Assembly (NCBI RefSeq): GCF_000427785.1
Contig: NZ_ATYR01000015.1
Coordinates: 83,550-147,549 of the forward strand
Direction: 5' to 3'
DNA length: 64,000 bases
Origin: Massilia alkalitolerans DSM 17462
Lineage (GTDB): Bacteria > Pseudomonadota > Gammaproteobacteria > Burkholderiales > Burkholderiaceae_D
Part shown: piece after piece, positions 42,157 through 50,707 of the stretch
Numbering within the stretch: position 1 is the first letter of the stretch
Layout: each line of letters begins with the position of its first letter
Translations under genes and position numbers: made by a program
The notes under the pieces: model-generated
Database searches by the model: none
The model's input: only the letters and a program-made list of their open reading frames with translations
What the model was told of the DNA's origin: nothing

Positions 42157-43668
42157 ATGCCTCGGACCGTGATCCTGGCCGAAAAAGCTGCGGTAGCGAA
42201 GGAGATTGCATCCTATCTGGCGCAGCAGCAAGGCGGCCGGTCCAGGCGTGAGGAGTGCGGGTACCGGCTTCCCAACGGCGATTTTGTCGGCTACACCAAC
42301 GGCCACCTGATCGACATGGCACCGATCGATCAATACCTTGCGCCAGAGCTGGCGCGGGAAGATCCTTTCACCTACCTGCCGGTGATCCCCTCGGTACACA
42401 AGCGTTCGCCCCGGTCTGCCCGGAAAGAGGATGGAACGGTAGTCATGCGCGATGGCGCTGCGGTCCCGGATCCACTTTATGCCGTCATCGAGCGCGAAGT
42501 GAAGGCGGCCGACGTCATCATCAACGCCGGCGACAAGGGCAGGGAAGGGCAGCTCGTGATGGACGAGCTGTTCCGTCAGCTCGGGATCGACCCGGCCGCA
42601 TCGAATGTTCTGCGCGCCGCGGTCACCGACATGCATCCCAAGGCCCTGGAGAAGGCTTTCGCTGAGCTCACCCCCAACGGCCTGCCGCGCTGGCAGTTCT
42701 CCGGTGAGGCTGCGCGCGCGCGCCAGGAGGGCGACTGGCTTGTGGGTTTCAACGGATCGCGGGCATACCAGTCTCTGCTGCACGACCGCAGTGTCGCTGT
42801 CGGCCGCTTGAAAGGCCCGATCCTGTGGATGGTGGCAAAGCGCCAACGTGAAATAGAGCAGTTCGTTCCGACACACTTCTATACCCCGGTGATCACCCTC
42901 CAGGACGGAACCGAGCTCAAGTGGAAGGCGCGGCCAGGCTGCGAAAATACCGAGGGCTTCGACGAGCGTGGGCGGATTACGAGCGAAGAGCTCGCGCGGT
43001 CCATCGTTGACCGAGTCAATGGTGGCTTGCAAGGCCGGTACCAGAAGGCGGCCGTGCGCCGCAAGCGCAAGGCGCCCCCGATGCCGTTCACGAAGACGAC
43101 GCTGGAGATGGAGGCGAGCCGGCGCCTGGGCGTGCCGATGGAAGATGTCACCGAGGCGATGCACAACCTATACCTGAAGCACCGCCTGATCTCCTATATC
43201 GGTACCGACTGCCCCTACATCCCGGAGACCATGCTGCTCGAAGCGCGCCAGATCATGGCCGGCTTGTCGCCCATGTTCGGTAAGGTGATGCGCGGGGCGA
43301 ACGCCAGCGCGCGCCCTGGGTCGGTGGACGACTCCAAGATCGGCGAGAACGAGCACCATGCGATTGTTCCCTTGGGGACCCTTCCCGCATCCGGCCGGGA
43401 TCTGAACGCAACCGAGCGCGAGGTGTTCGAGATGATCACCCACCGCTTCGCCGCCCAGTTCTATCCGGACTTCGAATACGACGTCACGACGGTCGAGGTG
43501 GCCTTCGGGGACGATGTGTTCGCCGCCGATTCGACGCAGGTGGTGCGCTACGGCTGGACAGAAGCCGATGCCCAGGAGCCGGAGATGGATGTCGAGGACG
43601 ATGAGGCGCCCCAAGCCCCGCCGGTGGAAGTCGAGCTGGACGAAGACACCGAGGCGGAGGCTGGATGA
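42157..43668 (+). CDS. Type IA topoisomerase, catalytic half of a split enzyme
   Basis: This encodes 503 residues. A Toprim domain (TVILAEKAAVAKEIA, then NAGDKGREGQLVMDEL ~126) is followed by topoisomerase I/III domains with GRLKGPILWMVAKRQREIEQF. The presumed nucleophile is Y347 in ISYIGTDCPYIPE, where the usual YPRTDS arginine is replaced by glycine. HHAIVPLG follows. It stops in an acidic linker before the GxGTxATR region, which is encoded by the next gene; the stop and start codons overlap (ATGA). So the enzyme appears divided into two subunits. It is diverged from the topB product in this window. Confidence 0.75.
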   Translation: MPRTVILAEKAAVAKEIASYLAQQQGGRSRREECGYRLPNGDFVGYTNGHLIDMAPIDQYLAPELAREDPFTYLPVIPSVHKRSPRSARKEDGTVVMRDGAAVPDPLYAVIEREVKAADVIINAGDKGREGQLVMDELFRQLGIDPAASNVLRAAVTDMHPKALEKAFAELTPNGLPRWQFSGEAARARQEGDWLVGFNGSRAYQSLLHDRSVAVGRLKGPILWMVAKRQREIEQFVPTHFYTPVITLQDGTELKWKARPGCENTEGFDERGRITSEELARSIVDRVNGGLQGRYQKAAVRRKRKAPPMPFTKTTLEMEASRRLGVPMEDVTEAMHNLYLKHRLISYIGTDCPYIPETMLLEARQIMAGLSPMFGKVMRGANASARPGSVDDSKIGENEHHAIVPLGTLPASGRDLNATEREVFEMITHRFAAQFYPDFEYDVTTVEVAFGDDVFAADSTQVVRYGWTEADAQEPEMDVEDDEAPQAPPVEVELDEDTEAEAG

Positions 43669-44192
43669 GCAAGCTGAATATCTCCGCGGTCCGAATTGGC
43701 GCCATCGTCGGCGCCGTCTCCGCACGCGTCGAAGTGACGCAGAGCGAGCCGCCGCCCAGCTACACCGAGGCCGGCCTGCTCGAAGACATGCTGCTGGCCG
43801 CGCGCCACGCGGCGAGCCCGGCAGACGCGGCCGTGCTGGAGGCGACCAACGGCATTGGGACCGCGCGCACGCGCAGTGAGGGTATCATCGACCTCATCCG
43901 GAACAAGTCGCTGGCTCGCGACACGCGCACCGTGGGCGGCCGCCCGACGACGGTAGTCGTGCTGACCGAAGCCGGTAGAAAACTGGAAGCCGCTTTGCCG
44001 GCCGAGCTCAAAAGCGTAGGCCTGACGGCGAAGTGGGAAATGTTATGCAGGCGCATCGAGCGAGGCGAGGTCACGGCCGAAAACTTCCTGGTCGTAATCC
44101 GTAAGTTCGTCGCCGCTGTGGTTGCGGACGCAAAAAAGCGCAAGGCAAGTGGTCGAGTTGCAACCACGCCAGCGCGGGTCCGTCAAAATTAA
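43665..44192 (+). CDS. C-terminal part of the split type IA topoisomerase
   Basis: This encodes 175 residues, overlapping the upstream gene by 4 bases. Residues ~29-130 match the second half of type IA enzymes: PPPSYTEAGLLEDMLLAARH, TNGIGTARTRSEGIIDLI (the GxGTxATR-like motif), LTEAGRKLEAALP and LTAKWEMLCRRIERGEVTAENFLVVIRKFV. It begins with ~25 residues of its own, so it is made as a separate chain. No zinc fingers are present. A promoter-like TTGCAACCACGCC element for the next operon lies within its last codons. Confidence 0.72.
   Translation: MSKLNISAVRIGAIVGAVSARVEVTQSEPPPSYTEAGLLEDMLLAARHAASPADAAVLEATNGIGTARTRSEGIIDLIRNKSLARDTRTVGGRPTTVVVLTEAGRKLEAALPAELKSVGLTAKWEMLCRRIERGEVTAENFLVVIRKFVAAVVADAKKRKASGRVATTPARVRQN
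44158..44189 (+). promoter_or_regulatory. TTGCAACCACGCC promoter-like element for the sigma-4 operon
   Basis: A perfect element inside the end of the topoisomerase C-part gene, where it encodes VATTPA. CAAAAT starts 20 bases after TTGCAA (44184-44189). It drives the genes from 44230, including the sigma-region-4 protein. Confidence 0.65.
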
Positions 44193-44229
44193 AGAGCGGT
44201 AAAGCCGTACATATTCGAAGGACAACCAC

Positions 44230-44565
44230 ATGAGATCGGAGCAAATAATGAGAACGCTGAATGGCGCCCGTCGCGCAATCGGTTTGAGCGGTCAGGGGAT
44301 TGGCTGTAGCCCGGTCGTGATCACCAACACGCTCAAGCAGCTCGACCGCGAACACTGCTCCGCAGCGCTGCCGCTGACGGTTGCGGCGCTCAAGAGCGTC
44401 CTGGAAAAGAAGATGCCAGTGTCGGAAAAGGTCGCGGTCGGATCGCTGTCCGAGATCAATCAGCTGCGCTCGCAAGTCAAGCAGCGCATGGCGATGGAGC
44501 AGAGCGAAACCGACGCCCAGGAAGAAGACGATTCGAGCGAGATGGCGCCAGGCCGTCCGTCGTAA
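44230..44565 (+). CDS. Unknown 111-residue protein, first gene of the sigma-4 operon
   Basis: The start at 44230 has AAGGA eight bases upstream; an ATG at 44248 is possible. It is soluble and mostly helical: AIGLSGQGIGCSPVVITNTLKQLDREHCSAALPLTVAALKSVLEKK, then a charged coiled region and an acidic tail. No family is recognised. It precedes the sigma-like gene by 12 bases and could be its partner or regulator, which is inference from adjacency. Confidence 0.55.
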   Translation: MRSEQIMRTLNGARRAIGLSGQGIGCSPVVITNTLKQLDREHCSAALPLTVAALKSVLEKKMPVSEKVAVGSLSEINQLRSQVKQRMAMEQSETDAQEEDDSSEMAPGRPS

Positions 44566-44577
44566 CTGGAGCCCCAC

Positions 44578-44805
44578 ATGAGTCTCCAGAGTCAAGGTGT
44601 GTCGGTTGTCGTGCGCGCCTACGACCAGTTGCCGGATGAGCAGCGCGCCATCTACAAGGCGCGGTACCTCACCGACGAGACACGCGAGGCAACATGCCAG
44701 CGTCTCGGGATGGCGCCTGAGCGATACGACCAGGTGCTGGAAGACATCATGCGCTCGCTGCGCAAGATGGTCGCCGGGCCGGCGCTTCAGGCTTCTGGCC
44801 AATAA
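44578..44805 (+). CDS. Stand-alone sigma-region-4-like DNA-binding protein
   Basis: This encodes 75 residues. Almost the whole protein follows the sigma factor region 4 pattern: YDQLPDEQRAIYKARYLTD (helix with LPxxQR), then ATCQRLGMAPERYDQVLEDI, a helix-turn-helix, and LRKMV. Regions 1 to 3 are absent. Region 4 contacts the -35 element and the RNA polymerase flap, so a free region 4 could recruit polymerase to non-standard -35 sequences, alone or with a host or partner sigma. It is transcribed from a TTGCAACCACGCC element, the -35-like motif repeated across the plasmid. Autoregulation and control of that set are plausible but unproven. Confidence 0.65.
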   Translation: MSLQSQGVSVVVRAYDQLPDEQRAIYKARYLTDETREATCQRLGMAPERYDQVLEDIMRSLRKMVAGPALQASGQ

Positions 44806-44814
44806 GGGGACAAC

Positions 44815-45267
44815 ATGCCAAAAATCGTGGTCGATTTTGACAAGGATGTGCCCGCCGAGCTGGTTGAGACTGGTCCGATCGACGGCTTCTCCGAGCGCGG
44901 CCGTGGGCTGCTGTTCATCGAGATGATCGGCCATGCGGCCAGTGACCTGGTCGAGCCGGACTGTGAGTATTACGACGAAACGCTCGCCTGGGTAAAAGAC
45001 CCTCGCAACATCGAAGCATGGCTGCAGATCGTGGACGCTTCACCCTCGGTTATTCCTGCCCTGCAGACGGCCCTGCTGGAGCGTCCAAGCGAGCTGAAAA
45101 CGGCTTGCGCTTACCTGTCGCGTTCTGCGGCCCGCACCGGCGGAAGCCTGGATCGCTTCATGCGGGCGATGGGCATGCAGTCAGCGACGAGCAGCTCGTC
45201 GCTCGCCAGCTGGGACGAGGCTGACGAAGACGGCGTGACCTACAGCGCCGACTACCGGGCTGCGTGA
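44815..45267 (+). CDS. Unknown acidic 150-residue protein
   Basis: It follows the sigma-like gene by 9 bases. It is acidic and helical without membrane segments (RGLLFIEMIGHAASDLVEPDCEYYDE, ALLERPSELKTACAYLSRSAARTG), with a Ser-rich stretch near the C-terminus. No family recognised. Part of the operon from 44230. Confidence 0.55.
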   Translation: MPKIVVDFDKDVPAELVETGPIDGFSERGRGLLFIEMIGHAASDLVEPDCEYYDETLAWVKDPRNIEAWLQIVDASPSVIPALQTALLERPSELKTACAYLSRSAARTGGSLDRFMRAMGMQSATSSSSLASWDEADEDGVTYSADYRAA

Positions 45268-45331
45268 AGCTCGAAACCCATCTCACCGCACGAATTTTTC
45301 GCTGATATCGGCGGCTACAAGGAGAACTGAT

Positions 45332-45811
45332 TTGAACCTGATGGAAGCTATGCTCGCAACCGCCGAGCGAGACGACCTCCCCGAAGACCAGCGCACCACG
45401 TACTGGCTCGATGGCGGGATCATCTACGCCGACGAGGTATTCTCGGCCCAGGGCTTCATGCCCTTGCTGGGACGCATGGCCGAGCGCAAACTGATGCGCA
45501 CGCTGACCACGCCCGAGATCAACTGTGGCTTCTCGTACCTCCCTGATCGTGCCGGCATGTTCGGCGAGTGCTTCATGGCCGCCGTGCCGGCGACCGGCAT
45601 CCTGGAAGACAGCCTGCGCCTGGCCGCGCTGTGCGAAGCTGCGCGTGATGTCCTGGGCATGGGCATCCCTGGAATCATCGACATCACCCCGGTTTTCAAT
45701 TACTTCCGCGCTATGTCCCGTGAAGAGCGCAGCAGCCTGAAACAGGCAGAGGATAAGGAACTGAAGCAATGGCCACTGTACCAGCCGCTCCAGCAGCCGC
45801 TGACAGCGTAA
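45332..45811 (+). CDS. Unknown 159-residue protein
   Basis: The TTG at 45332 is chosen as start because AAGGAG stands 7 bases upstream; the next ATG (45341) is too far. It is soluble and mixed, with YWLDGGIIYADEVFSAQGFMPLLGRMAERKLM and CFMAAVPATGILEDSLRLAALCEAA. The 3' end overlaps the next gene by 43 bases in another frame. No family recognised. Confidence 0.5.
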   Translation: MNLMEAMLATAERDDLPEDQRTTYWLDGGIIYADEVFSAQGFMPLLGRMAERKLMRTLTTPEINCGFSYLPDRAGMFGECFMAAVPATGILEDSLRLAALCEAARDVLGMGIPGIIDITPVFNYFRAMSREERSSLKQAEDKELKQWPLYQPLQQPLTA

Positions 45812-46830
45812 CCGCGGCGCCGGCCGGCGCCAACAAGGCTCAAGCCCTCGTCAAGCAGGTGCTCGAACAGCACTTCCGATCTGCGGCCGACGACTCCAAG
45901 GACCGATTCTCGGCAGCCTGGAAGGACGCGAACGTCTCGATCCGGTACCTGAACCACATGAGCCCCTTGATGCTGGGGATCATCCAGCGCCCCGGCACCA
46001 ACGCCAGTATGGAAGAGCGCAAGGAAGCGCTCAACTTCATGGTTGCCTCGACCGACGCCCTGGCCAAGGTGATGTCGGACGGCCTCGGCGTAAGCCCGGA
46101 GGCGCGCGCATACGATCGTGTTGAGCTCAACTCCATGCTGTCGCACATCGTCGGCACCATCTGGGAAAAATCGAATCCTGACAACCAGCAGGCGCGCGTC
46201 GACGAGTTCGTCCGCACGGTGGCCTCGGTCTATTCCGACGCCGAGTTCCTCAAGAGCCAGGAGCGTACGGCCGGTCTCATGATGGGCAAGATTGGCTACC
46301 TGAAGGTCGATTCGCCCGAGACGATGCAGACCCGCCTGCAGGTGGCGATGCACCAGGCCACGTTGCGCTTCTACGAAGGTGTCGTGGACGACAGGCTGAA
46401 GAATCCGAAAGGGCTGTCTTTCACCTACGGGCAGAAGAAGACGGCTATTGTCGCGTCCATGCAATCTGACTTCGCAGAAGCGATGAATGCATTCCTGGTC
46501 GACACGACTTTCTCACCCTCGCTGTCGAACGACCAGCGCACTGCCATCATGCAGGTGTGGGTCCGTCATGCATCAGAGATCTACCGCGCCGAGTATGTGG
46601 CGAGCACCCAACGAGTGATGGACTGGTTCCGCGCCGGGCAGAGCGTCTCGCAAGAAGAATTCGAGCGCCGTTTTGCGCGTGCGAAGAACACGCTCCCGGA
46701 CGTGCTTCTCAAGGCGAGAAGCATCACTGTTGAGACGCTGTCGGATCTCGTCCAGGTCGCCGGCTTCGATGGCGTAGCAGCGCCAACCGAGACGGACGAG
46801 CCTCAGCCGGGTACCGGGAATGGGCAGTAG
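45769..46830 (+). CDS. Unknown helical 353-residue protein
   Basis: It starts within the end of the preceding gene. After an Ala/Pro-rich N-terminus, nearly all is amphipathic helix (ALVKQVLEQHFRSAADDSKDRFSAAWK; ATLRFYEGVVDDRLKN). There is no signal peptide, membrane segment or catalytic motif that I can see, and no family recognised. It precedes two exported proteins, so a role in pilus or transfer assembly on the cytosolic side is possible. Confidence 0.55.
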   Translation: MATVPAAPAAADSVTAAPAGANKAQALVKQVLEQHFRSAADDSKDRFSAAWKDANVSIRYLNHMSPLMLGIIQRPGTNASMEERKEALNFMVASTDALAKVMSDGLGVSPEARAYDRVELNSMLSHIVGTIWEKSNPDNQQARVDEFVRTVASVYSDAEFLKSQERTAGLMMGKIGYLKVDSPETMQTRLQVAMHQATLRFYEGVVDDRLKNPKGLSFTYGQKKTAIVASMQSDFAEAMNAFLVDTTFSPSLSNDQRTAIMQVWVRHASEIYRAEYVASTQRVMDWFRAGQSVSQEEFERRFARAKNTLPDVLLKARSITVETLSDLVQVAGFDGVAAPTETDEPQPGTGNGQ

Positions 46831-46881
46831 CGCGAGAAATGTTTCCATGCGACACTTATGCATTCCCTTTGAAGGCTTGAA

Positions 46882-47397
46882 ATGAAACGCCGCTTTTTTT
46901 TACCTACCGTTGTTCTGTTTTATGCCTATAGTACGTCTGTAGGTGCAGCCGGCACGTGCAACGAGTTCCGCACTGACATGCAGGCGATCCAGCAGCAGGT
47001 ACGCCAGATCGAGATGGACCGGTCGACGTCCGTGCTCGACTCCGTCCAGCAGGCGTCCCAGACCGTGAAGACGAGCTGCCTGGACCAGCTGTCCGGTCTG
47101 GACATGACTTCGTTCGGATTGACGCCTGGTGCCGCGTCCATGATCACCAAGCTCGCGAACCAGGCATGCCAGAAGCTCTCCCAGCAGCTGGCCCAGAAAA
47201 TGAACGATGTCCGCCAGAAGGCGCTCAACGGCGTGAACAGCGCCCTCGACGGTACTGGGCTCAACACGAGCCCATGGGCAGGCTCAGGAGGGATTCAGCC
47301 GTCCACGAGCATGTCGAGCGAGCCTTCCGTCGCAAAATCCGCCACCGGATACGTGGCCGATGCGTGGGACAAGCTCAAGAACTTCCTCTTGCCGTAA
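46882..47397 (+). CDS. Exported helical protein
   Basis: This encodes 171 residues. A signal peptide (FFLPTVVLFYAYSTSVGAA) is followed by a helical, Gln-rich region (FRTDMQAIQQQVRQIEMDRS; LANQACQKLSQQLAQKMNDVRQKALNGVN) with conserved-looking Cys residues at ~26, ~66 and ~96. The pattern recalls VirB5/TrbJ-type minor pilus proteins, but identity cannot be settled by eye. It is 8 bases upstream of another exported protein. Confidence 0.6.
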   Translation: MKRRFFLPTVVLFYAYSTSVGAAGTCNEFRTDMQAIQQQVRQIEMDRSTSVLDSVQQASQTVKTSCLDQLSGLDMTSFGLTPGAASMITKLANQACQKLSQQLAQKMNDVRQKALNGVNSALDGTGLNTSPWAGSGGIQPSTSMSSEPSVAKSATGYVADAWDKLKNFLLP

Positions 47398-47405
47398 GGT
47401 CTGCA

Positions 47406-48686
47406 ATGCGATTTAAGAAAACTCTCTTGGCCGCAGCGGTGCTCGCGGCCGTAAGCGCTACTCCAACCTTCGCCATGGGCGATTCTGCGGTACTCGCGCC
47501 GCTCATCAATGCGACAACCGCCGCAGTGAACGGCACGACCGCTGCCGTGACGAGCGGTTTCGGTACCATCATGCAGTCCTTGATGCGCATCGAAAACCTG
47601 CTGTCTGCAAACTCGGCCAAGGTTGCCAACCAGGTCGCCGAGTCGAGCCAGAACGTGGTTGAGCGCAACGTCGATATCGAGCGCAGCAGACAAACGGTCG
47701 AGCTCGAGCGCCGCACCAGGATGCCACTTGATCCGTGCGCGAATGCGTCTCGTGGCCTGGCTGACCCCAACTTCGATCAGATCAATCCAGGCTTCCGTGG
47801 GGCAAACGGCGCTGCTTTCGGGCCGCGCGGTATGAGTTCCAGCTTCCGTCCCAAGACTGGGTCGCCTTCCTTGGACAAGGCGGTCGACATCGCCCGCAAC
47901 GAGGTGGCGGCGCCGCCACCTGAAGTGCAGGCAGTCATGGCGCAGCGCGGCGCATGCGAAGCCTATGCAAGTGGATCGGTTCGTGCAAAGGCCTGTACCT
48001 GGGCTGGTTCGACGCCTAAGGTGTCTAGCGGCTTGCCCGATGCAGACATTCGCGCCTCGACCATCTTCGACGGTGCCCAAAGCGCAGCCAACCAGGGCAA
48101 GGTCTCGCTGACCTTCAACGAGAAGCAACTCGCGGCCGCGGCCGCCTATGTACGCAATATCTCGGTCCCCGTGCAACTGCGTGACCTGACCGAGATCGAG
48201 GCGCAGACCGATGAAGGTCGTCGCTACCTGGCGCTGCGCGACAGCTTCCAGGCGCGCGTTGACCTGGCTATGCGGCCAGTCGAGGAGTGGACGAGCAACC
48301 GCACGCCGTATGCGGCTACGATCCCGATCCTCAAAGCCATGAAGGAAGGCGGCGGCGCGGCATCTCGGTACCTGGCCCAGCACCTGCCAAAAGCGGCGCC
48401 CGAGTGGGAGTCGAAAGGCGTTTCGCTTCACCACCTGCAATACATCGACTCGGCGCGCCGCTACGAAAACCCCGAGTGGCTGAAAGAGATCGGGGCCGCC
48501 GACGAAGTGACGCTGCAGCGCGAGCAACTCCTGATCTCGGCGCAAATGGCCAGCCTCCTGTCGAAGAACCTGTTGGCCACCGAGAAGGCAAACGCGTTGC
48601 TCGGCGCGGTCTACCAGGCTTCGCTCAACAAGGACTTCATGCCCGAGCTGGCGGCGCAGCACAAGCGCGCAACGTCGACACGCTAA
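47406..48686 (+). CDS. Exported 426-residue protein, probable transfer component
   Basis: The ATG at 47406 is chosen because a signal peptide follows at once (FKKTLLAAAVLAAVSATPTFA). The mature part has a Thr/Ala-rich start, a long helix (LLSANSAKVANQVAESSQNVVERNVDIERS), and C-terminal helices with SLHHLQYIDSARRYENPEWLKEI. Together with the preceding exported gene it suggests periplasmic or surface transfer components, perhaps analogous to TraW of IncI systems, though I cannot show that. Downstream begins a new promoter-like element. Confidence 0.58.
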   Translation: MRFKKTLLAAAVLAAVSATPTFAMGDSAVLAPLINATTAAVNGTTAAVTSGFGTIMQSLMRIENLLSANSAKVANQVAESSQNVVERNVDIERSRQTVELERRTRMPLDPCANASRGLADPNFDQINPGFRGANGAAFGPRGMSSSFRPKTGSPSLDKAVDIARNEVAAPPPEVQAVMAQRGACEAYASGSVRAKACTWAGSTPKVSSGLPDADIRASTIFDGAQSAANQGKVSLTFNEKQLAAAAAYVRNISVPVQLRDLTEIEAQTDEGRRYLALRDSFQARVDLAMRPVEEWTSNRTPYAATIPILKAMKEGGGAASRYLAQHLPKAAPEWESKGVSLHHLQYIDSARRYENPEWLKEIGAADEVTLQREQLLISAQMASLLSKNLLATEKANALLGAVYQASLNKDFMPELAAQHKRATSTR

Positions 48687-48728
48687 GCCGGCGCGGGCAC
48701 TACGCCCGCGCTTACTTGGCATCGCGCC

Positions 48729-48760
48729 GAGCAACCACGTTTCGGCCGGCGTGATTGAAT
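48729..48760 (+). promoter_or_regulatory. GAGCAACCACGTT promoter-like element
   Basis: The GCAACCACG core is exact, the flanks are weak. TTGAAT starts 20 bases after GAGCAA (48755-48760). It precedes the gene at 48805. Confidence 0.5.
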
Positions 48761-48804
48761 CATTCCTTGCCCAGGTGGGCGTCGACAGTTTTAAGGGAGT
48801 GACA

Positions 48805-49266
48805 ATGAACCAGCAGAAAGCCGAACAGGCAGTGTACCTGGATGCTTATTCGACAGTGAGCGGTTCGCTCGAAATCGAGCCAACCTACGCGAAAATCACG
48901 GCCGGCGACATCTTCATGGCGCAGATTAAGCGCTTGCATGCGCTGTGCCAGAAGGAGCAACTCAACGAAGTACGCTTGTCGTATGCCCCTGACATGTGGG
49001 GGCCGGTCGGCGTCGAGGATTCCATGCGCGGGGAGTGTCCCGAGCTTGTGGTAACCCAGTCGTCCTTCTGGTTCGCCGATCGCGGCCGCCATCAAGAAGG
49101 GCACGTCGAGACCCGGAGCGTGAGCATTCTCCACCTCACGCAAGCCTTGGCCAGCGCGACTGGCCCGATCTTTCTTTGCAATGATCCCGCCGCGCTGGAA
49201 AATTTCATCGCTGAAGAGGAACAAGACGACGAAGAAGAGGACGGCATGTTCGAGGCCTTCCGATAG
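48805..49266 (+). CDS. Unknown acidic 153-residue protein
   Basis: The ATG at 48805 has AAGGGAG upstream. It is soluble alpha/beta with LCQKEQLNEVRLSYAPDMWGPVG and SSFWFADRG, and a C-terminal run of Asp/Glu (EEEQDDEEEDG). No family recognised. It is a possible DNA-mimic-like acidic protein, but only the tail is strongly acidic. Confidence 0.55.
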   Translation: MNQQKAEQAVYLDAYSTVSGSLEIEPTYAKITAGDIFMAQIKRLHALCQKEQLNEVRLSYAPDMWGPVGVEDSMRGECPELVVTQSSFWFADRGRHQEGHVETRSVSILHLTQALASATGPIFLCNDPAALENFIAEEEQDDEEEDGMFEAFR

Positions 49267-49313
49267 TCCGATCGTGGCGGCGCAGTTCCGTAGCAAAAAC
49301 CGTTCAAGAGAGC

Positions 49314-49694
49314 ATGGATAACAACCCACATTATGATCCCGCCAACCTGATCGACACGCTGCGCCGCATCATGGGCGTGCAGCACGACAGCCACCTGGCG
49401 GAGCGCCTTGGTGTACAGCCTCCCCAGATCTGTAAGATACGCAAGAGGATCATCCCTGTATCGTCGTCGCTCCTGATCAACCTCCACGAGGAGACAGGGC
49501 TTAGCTTTTCCGTGCTGCGCGGTCTTATGGGGGACTTCCGCACGAGCACCGCGCCTTCGGCCGAGCATCCAGCGATCCCGCCCAGGGCGCGTCTTCTCGA
49601 GGTGGAGCACGTGCTCGAGACCAAGCACCCGCGCATGCTGCGTAATCCGAGGGCTGTAGCAGGGCAGGAGAGCCGTCCAGGTGGCGCGGGCTGA
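49314..49694 (+). CDS. XRE/CI-like helix-turn-helix regulator
   Basis: This encodes 126 residues. The N-terminal ~70 are a Cro/CI-type HTH: TLRRIMGVQHDSHLAERLGVQPPQICKIRKRIIPVSSSLLINLHEETGLS. The remainder is a short, basic, flexible tail. It overlaps the next small gene by 14 bases. Probably a transcriptional regulator of the plasmid; targets unknown. Confidence 0.7.
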   Translation: MDNNPHYDPANLIDTLRRIMGVQHDSHLAERLGVQPPQICKIRKRIIPVSSSLLINLHEETGLSFSVLRGLMGDFRTSTAPSAEHPAIPPRARLLEVEHVLETKHPRMLRNPRAVAGQESRPGGAG

Positions 49695-49881
49695 CAAGAT
49701 CTACGCTTCGCCACGGCAGCGCTTCTCAACCGCCGAGTTGAAGCGGATCGGCTTCAGGTATGAGCAGAGCAGCGGCAGCATGTTGGTAAAGCGCAGCGCC
49801 GGCCGCGTGGTGGTTGCGACAGCATCGTCCCTTGATGGCCAGGTATGGAGGGTGAAGCCGTACGTGCGCAACTGGCGCTGA
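49681..49881 (+). CDS. Small basic protein
   Basis: This encodes 66 residues from a GTG start at 49681 overlapping the regulator gene. It is basic with a beta-rich centre (GRVVVATASSLDGQVWRVKPY). The overlap and length suggest a real coupled gene. No family recognised. Confidence 0.45.
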   Translation: MARADKIYASPRQRFSTAELKRIGFRYEQSSGSMLVKRSAGRVVVATASSLDGQVWRVKPYVRNWR

Positions 49882-49900
49882 CAGGCAGCGCCAGCGCAGT

Positions 49901-50707
49901 CTAAGGTGTCAGGACCAGCACGCGCCGATCTGTCTCTGCCATGCCTTTTGCCGCATCGGTACCCATCAGGAGCTCACCGTTGGGCAACGAGGTGCCGTTT
50001 TTGATCCTGCGGCCGTTCTGCATCACGATCCCATCCGGGAGGATCTCCCGAATTCCCAGCTTCTCGCCGCTCGCGATGTCGGTCGGCTTGCTTCCCGCGG
50101 CCTTGCTCAGGCCTACTTGGGCGTGCACCTGCTCCGCAGGCTGCGGTGCGCTCACGGGCTCTTGCGGCTTCGACCTGGTGTTCTCTTGCGGCGCCGGCGG
50201 CAGAGCTGCAGCTGGCTGCGCCTTTACAGGCTTCGACGGCTCCGGGACCTTTACGGGCTTGGGCGGTTCCTGCACCTTGACGGCCGATGCCGGCGCGCGA
50301 GGTGCCGGGGAAGGTTCAGCGGCGCGCGGCGCCAGCTTCTGCTTGGGCGCTGGTACCGCGGCCGCCAGGGCAGTCGGCACGGGCGAGCTGGTCGGCGGTG
50401 GCGGTTCCACCGCCTTCACTGGCGCTGGGCGTGGTGCTGGCGCCGGCACGTCGCTTGCTGGGACCAGTGGCGCGGGCACGGGCCGGTGGGAAAGTGCTTC
50501 GGTCTGATACGAGGCGAGGGCGACGCGTGGCGGGGCCGTGCTCTGGCGGTACGCGATCGCGCCCAGCACGGCGCCGGCCGTAAGCGCACTGGCGACGCCG
50601 CCGAGTAACAGGGCGGCACGGTAGCGGGTGTGCATCCAGCGACGGTCTTCGGGTACGTAGCGCTCGCCCAGCGCTTTTTCAGCCCAGTAGAGATCTACTT
50701 GAGCCAT
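49901..50707 (-). CDS. PilP-like bitopic membrane protein
   Basis: This encodes 268 residues from the ATG at 50707, which overlaps the stop of the upstream HTH gene (TAATG). One membrane helix (~30-52) is followed by a long Pro/Ala/Lys-rich periplasmic spacer and a C-terminal PilP-like beta domain (IREILPDGIVMQNGRRIKNGTSLPNGELLMG). This resembles periplasm-spanning alignment proteins of type IV pili and secretion systems. It is the last gene of a minus-strand operon that also holds a lipoprotein and a bactofilin. Confidence 0.6.
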   Translation of the reverse strand: MAQVDLYWAEKALGERYVPEDRRWMHTRYRAALLLGGVASALTAGAVLGAIAYRQSTAPPRVALASYQTEALSHRPVPAPLVPASDVPAPAPRPAPVKAVEPPPPTSSPVPTALAAAVPAPKQKLAPRAAEPSPAPRAPASAVKVQEPPKPVKVPEPSKPVKAQPAAALPPAPQENTRSKPQEPVSAPQPAEQVHAQVGLSKAAGSKPTDIASGEKLGIREILPDGIVMQNGRRIKNGTSLPNGELLMGTDAAKGMAETDRRVLVLTP

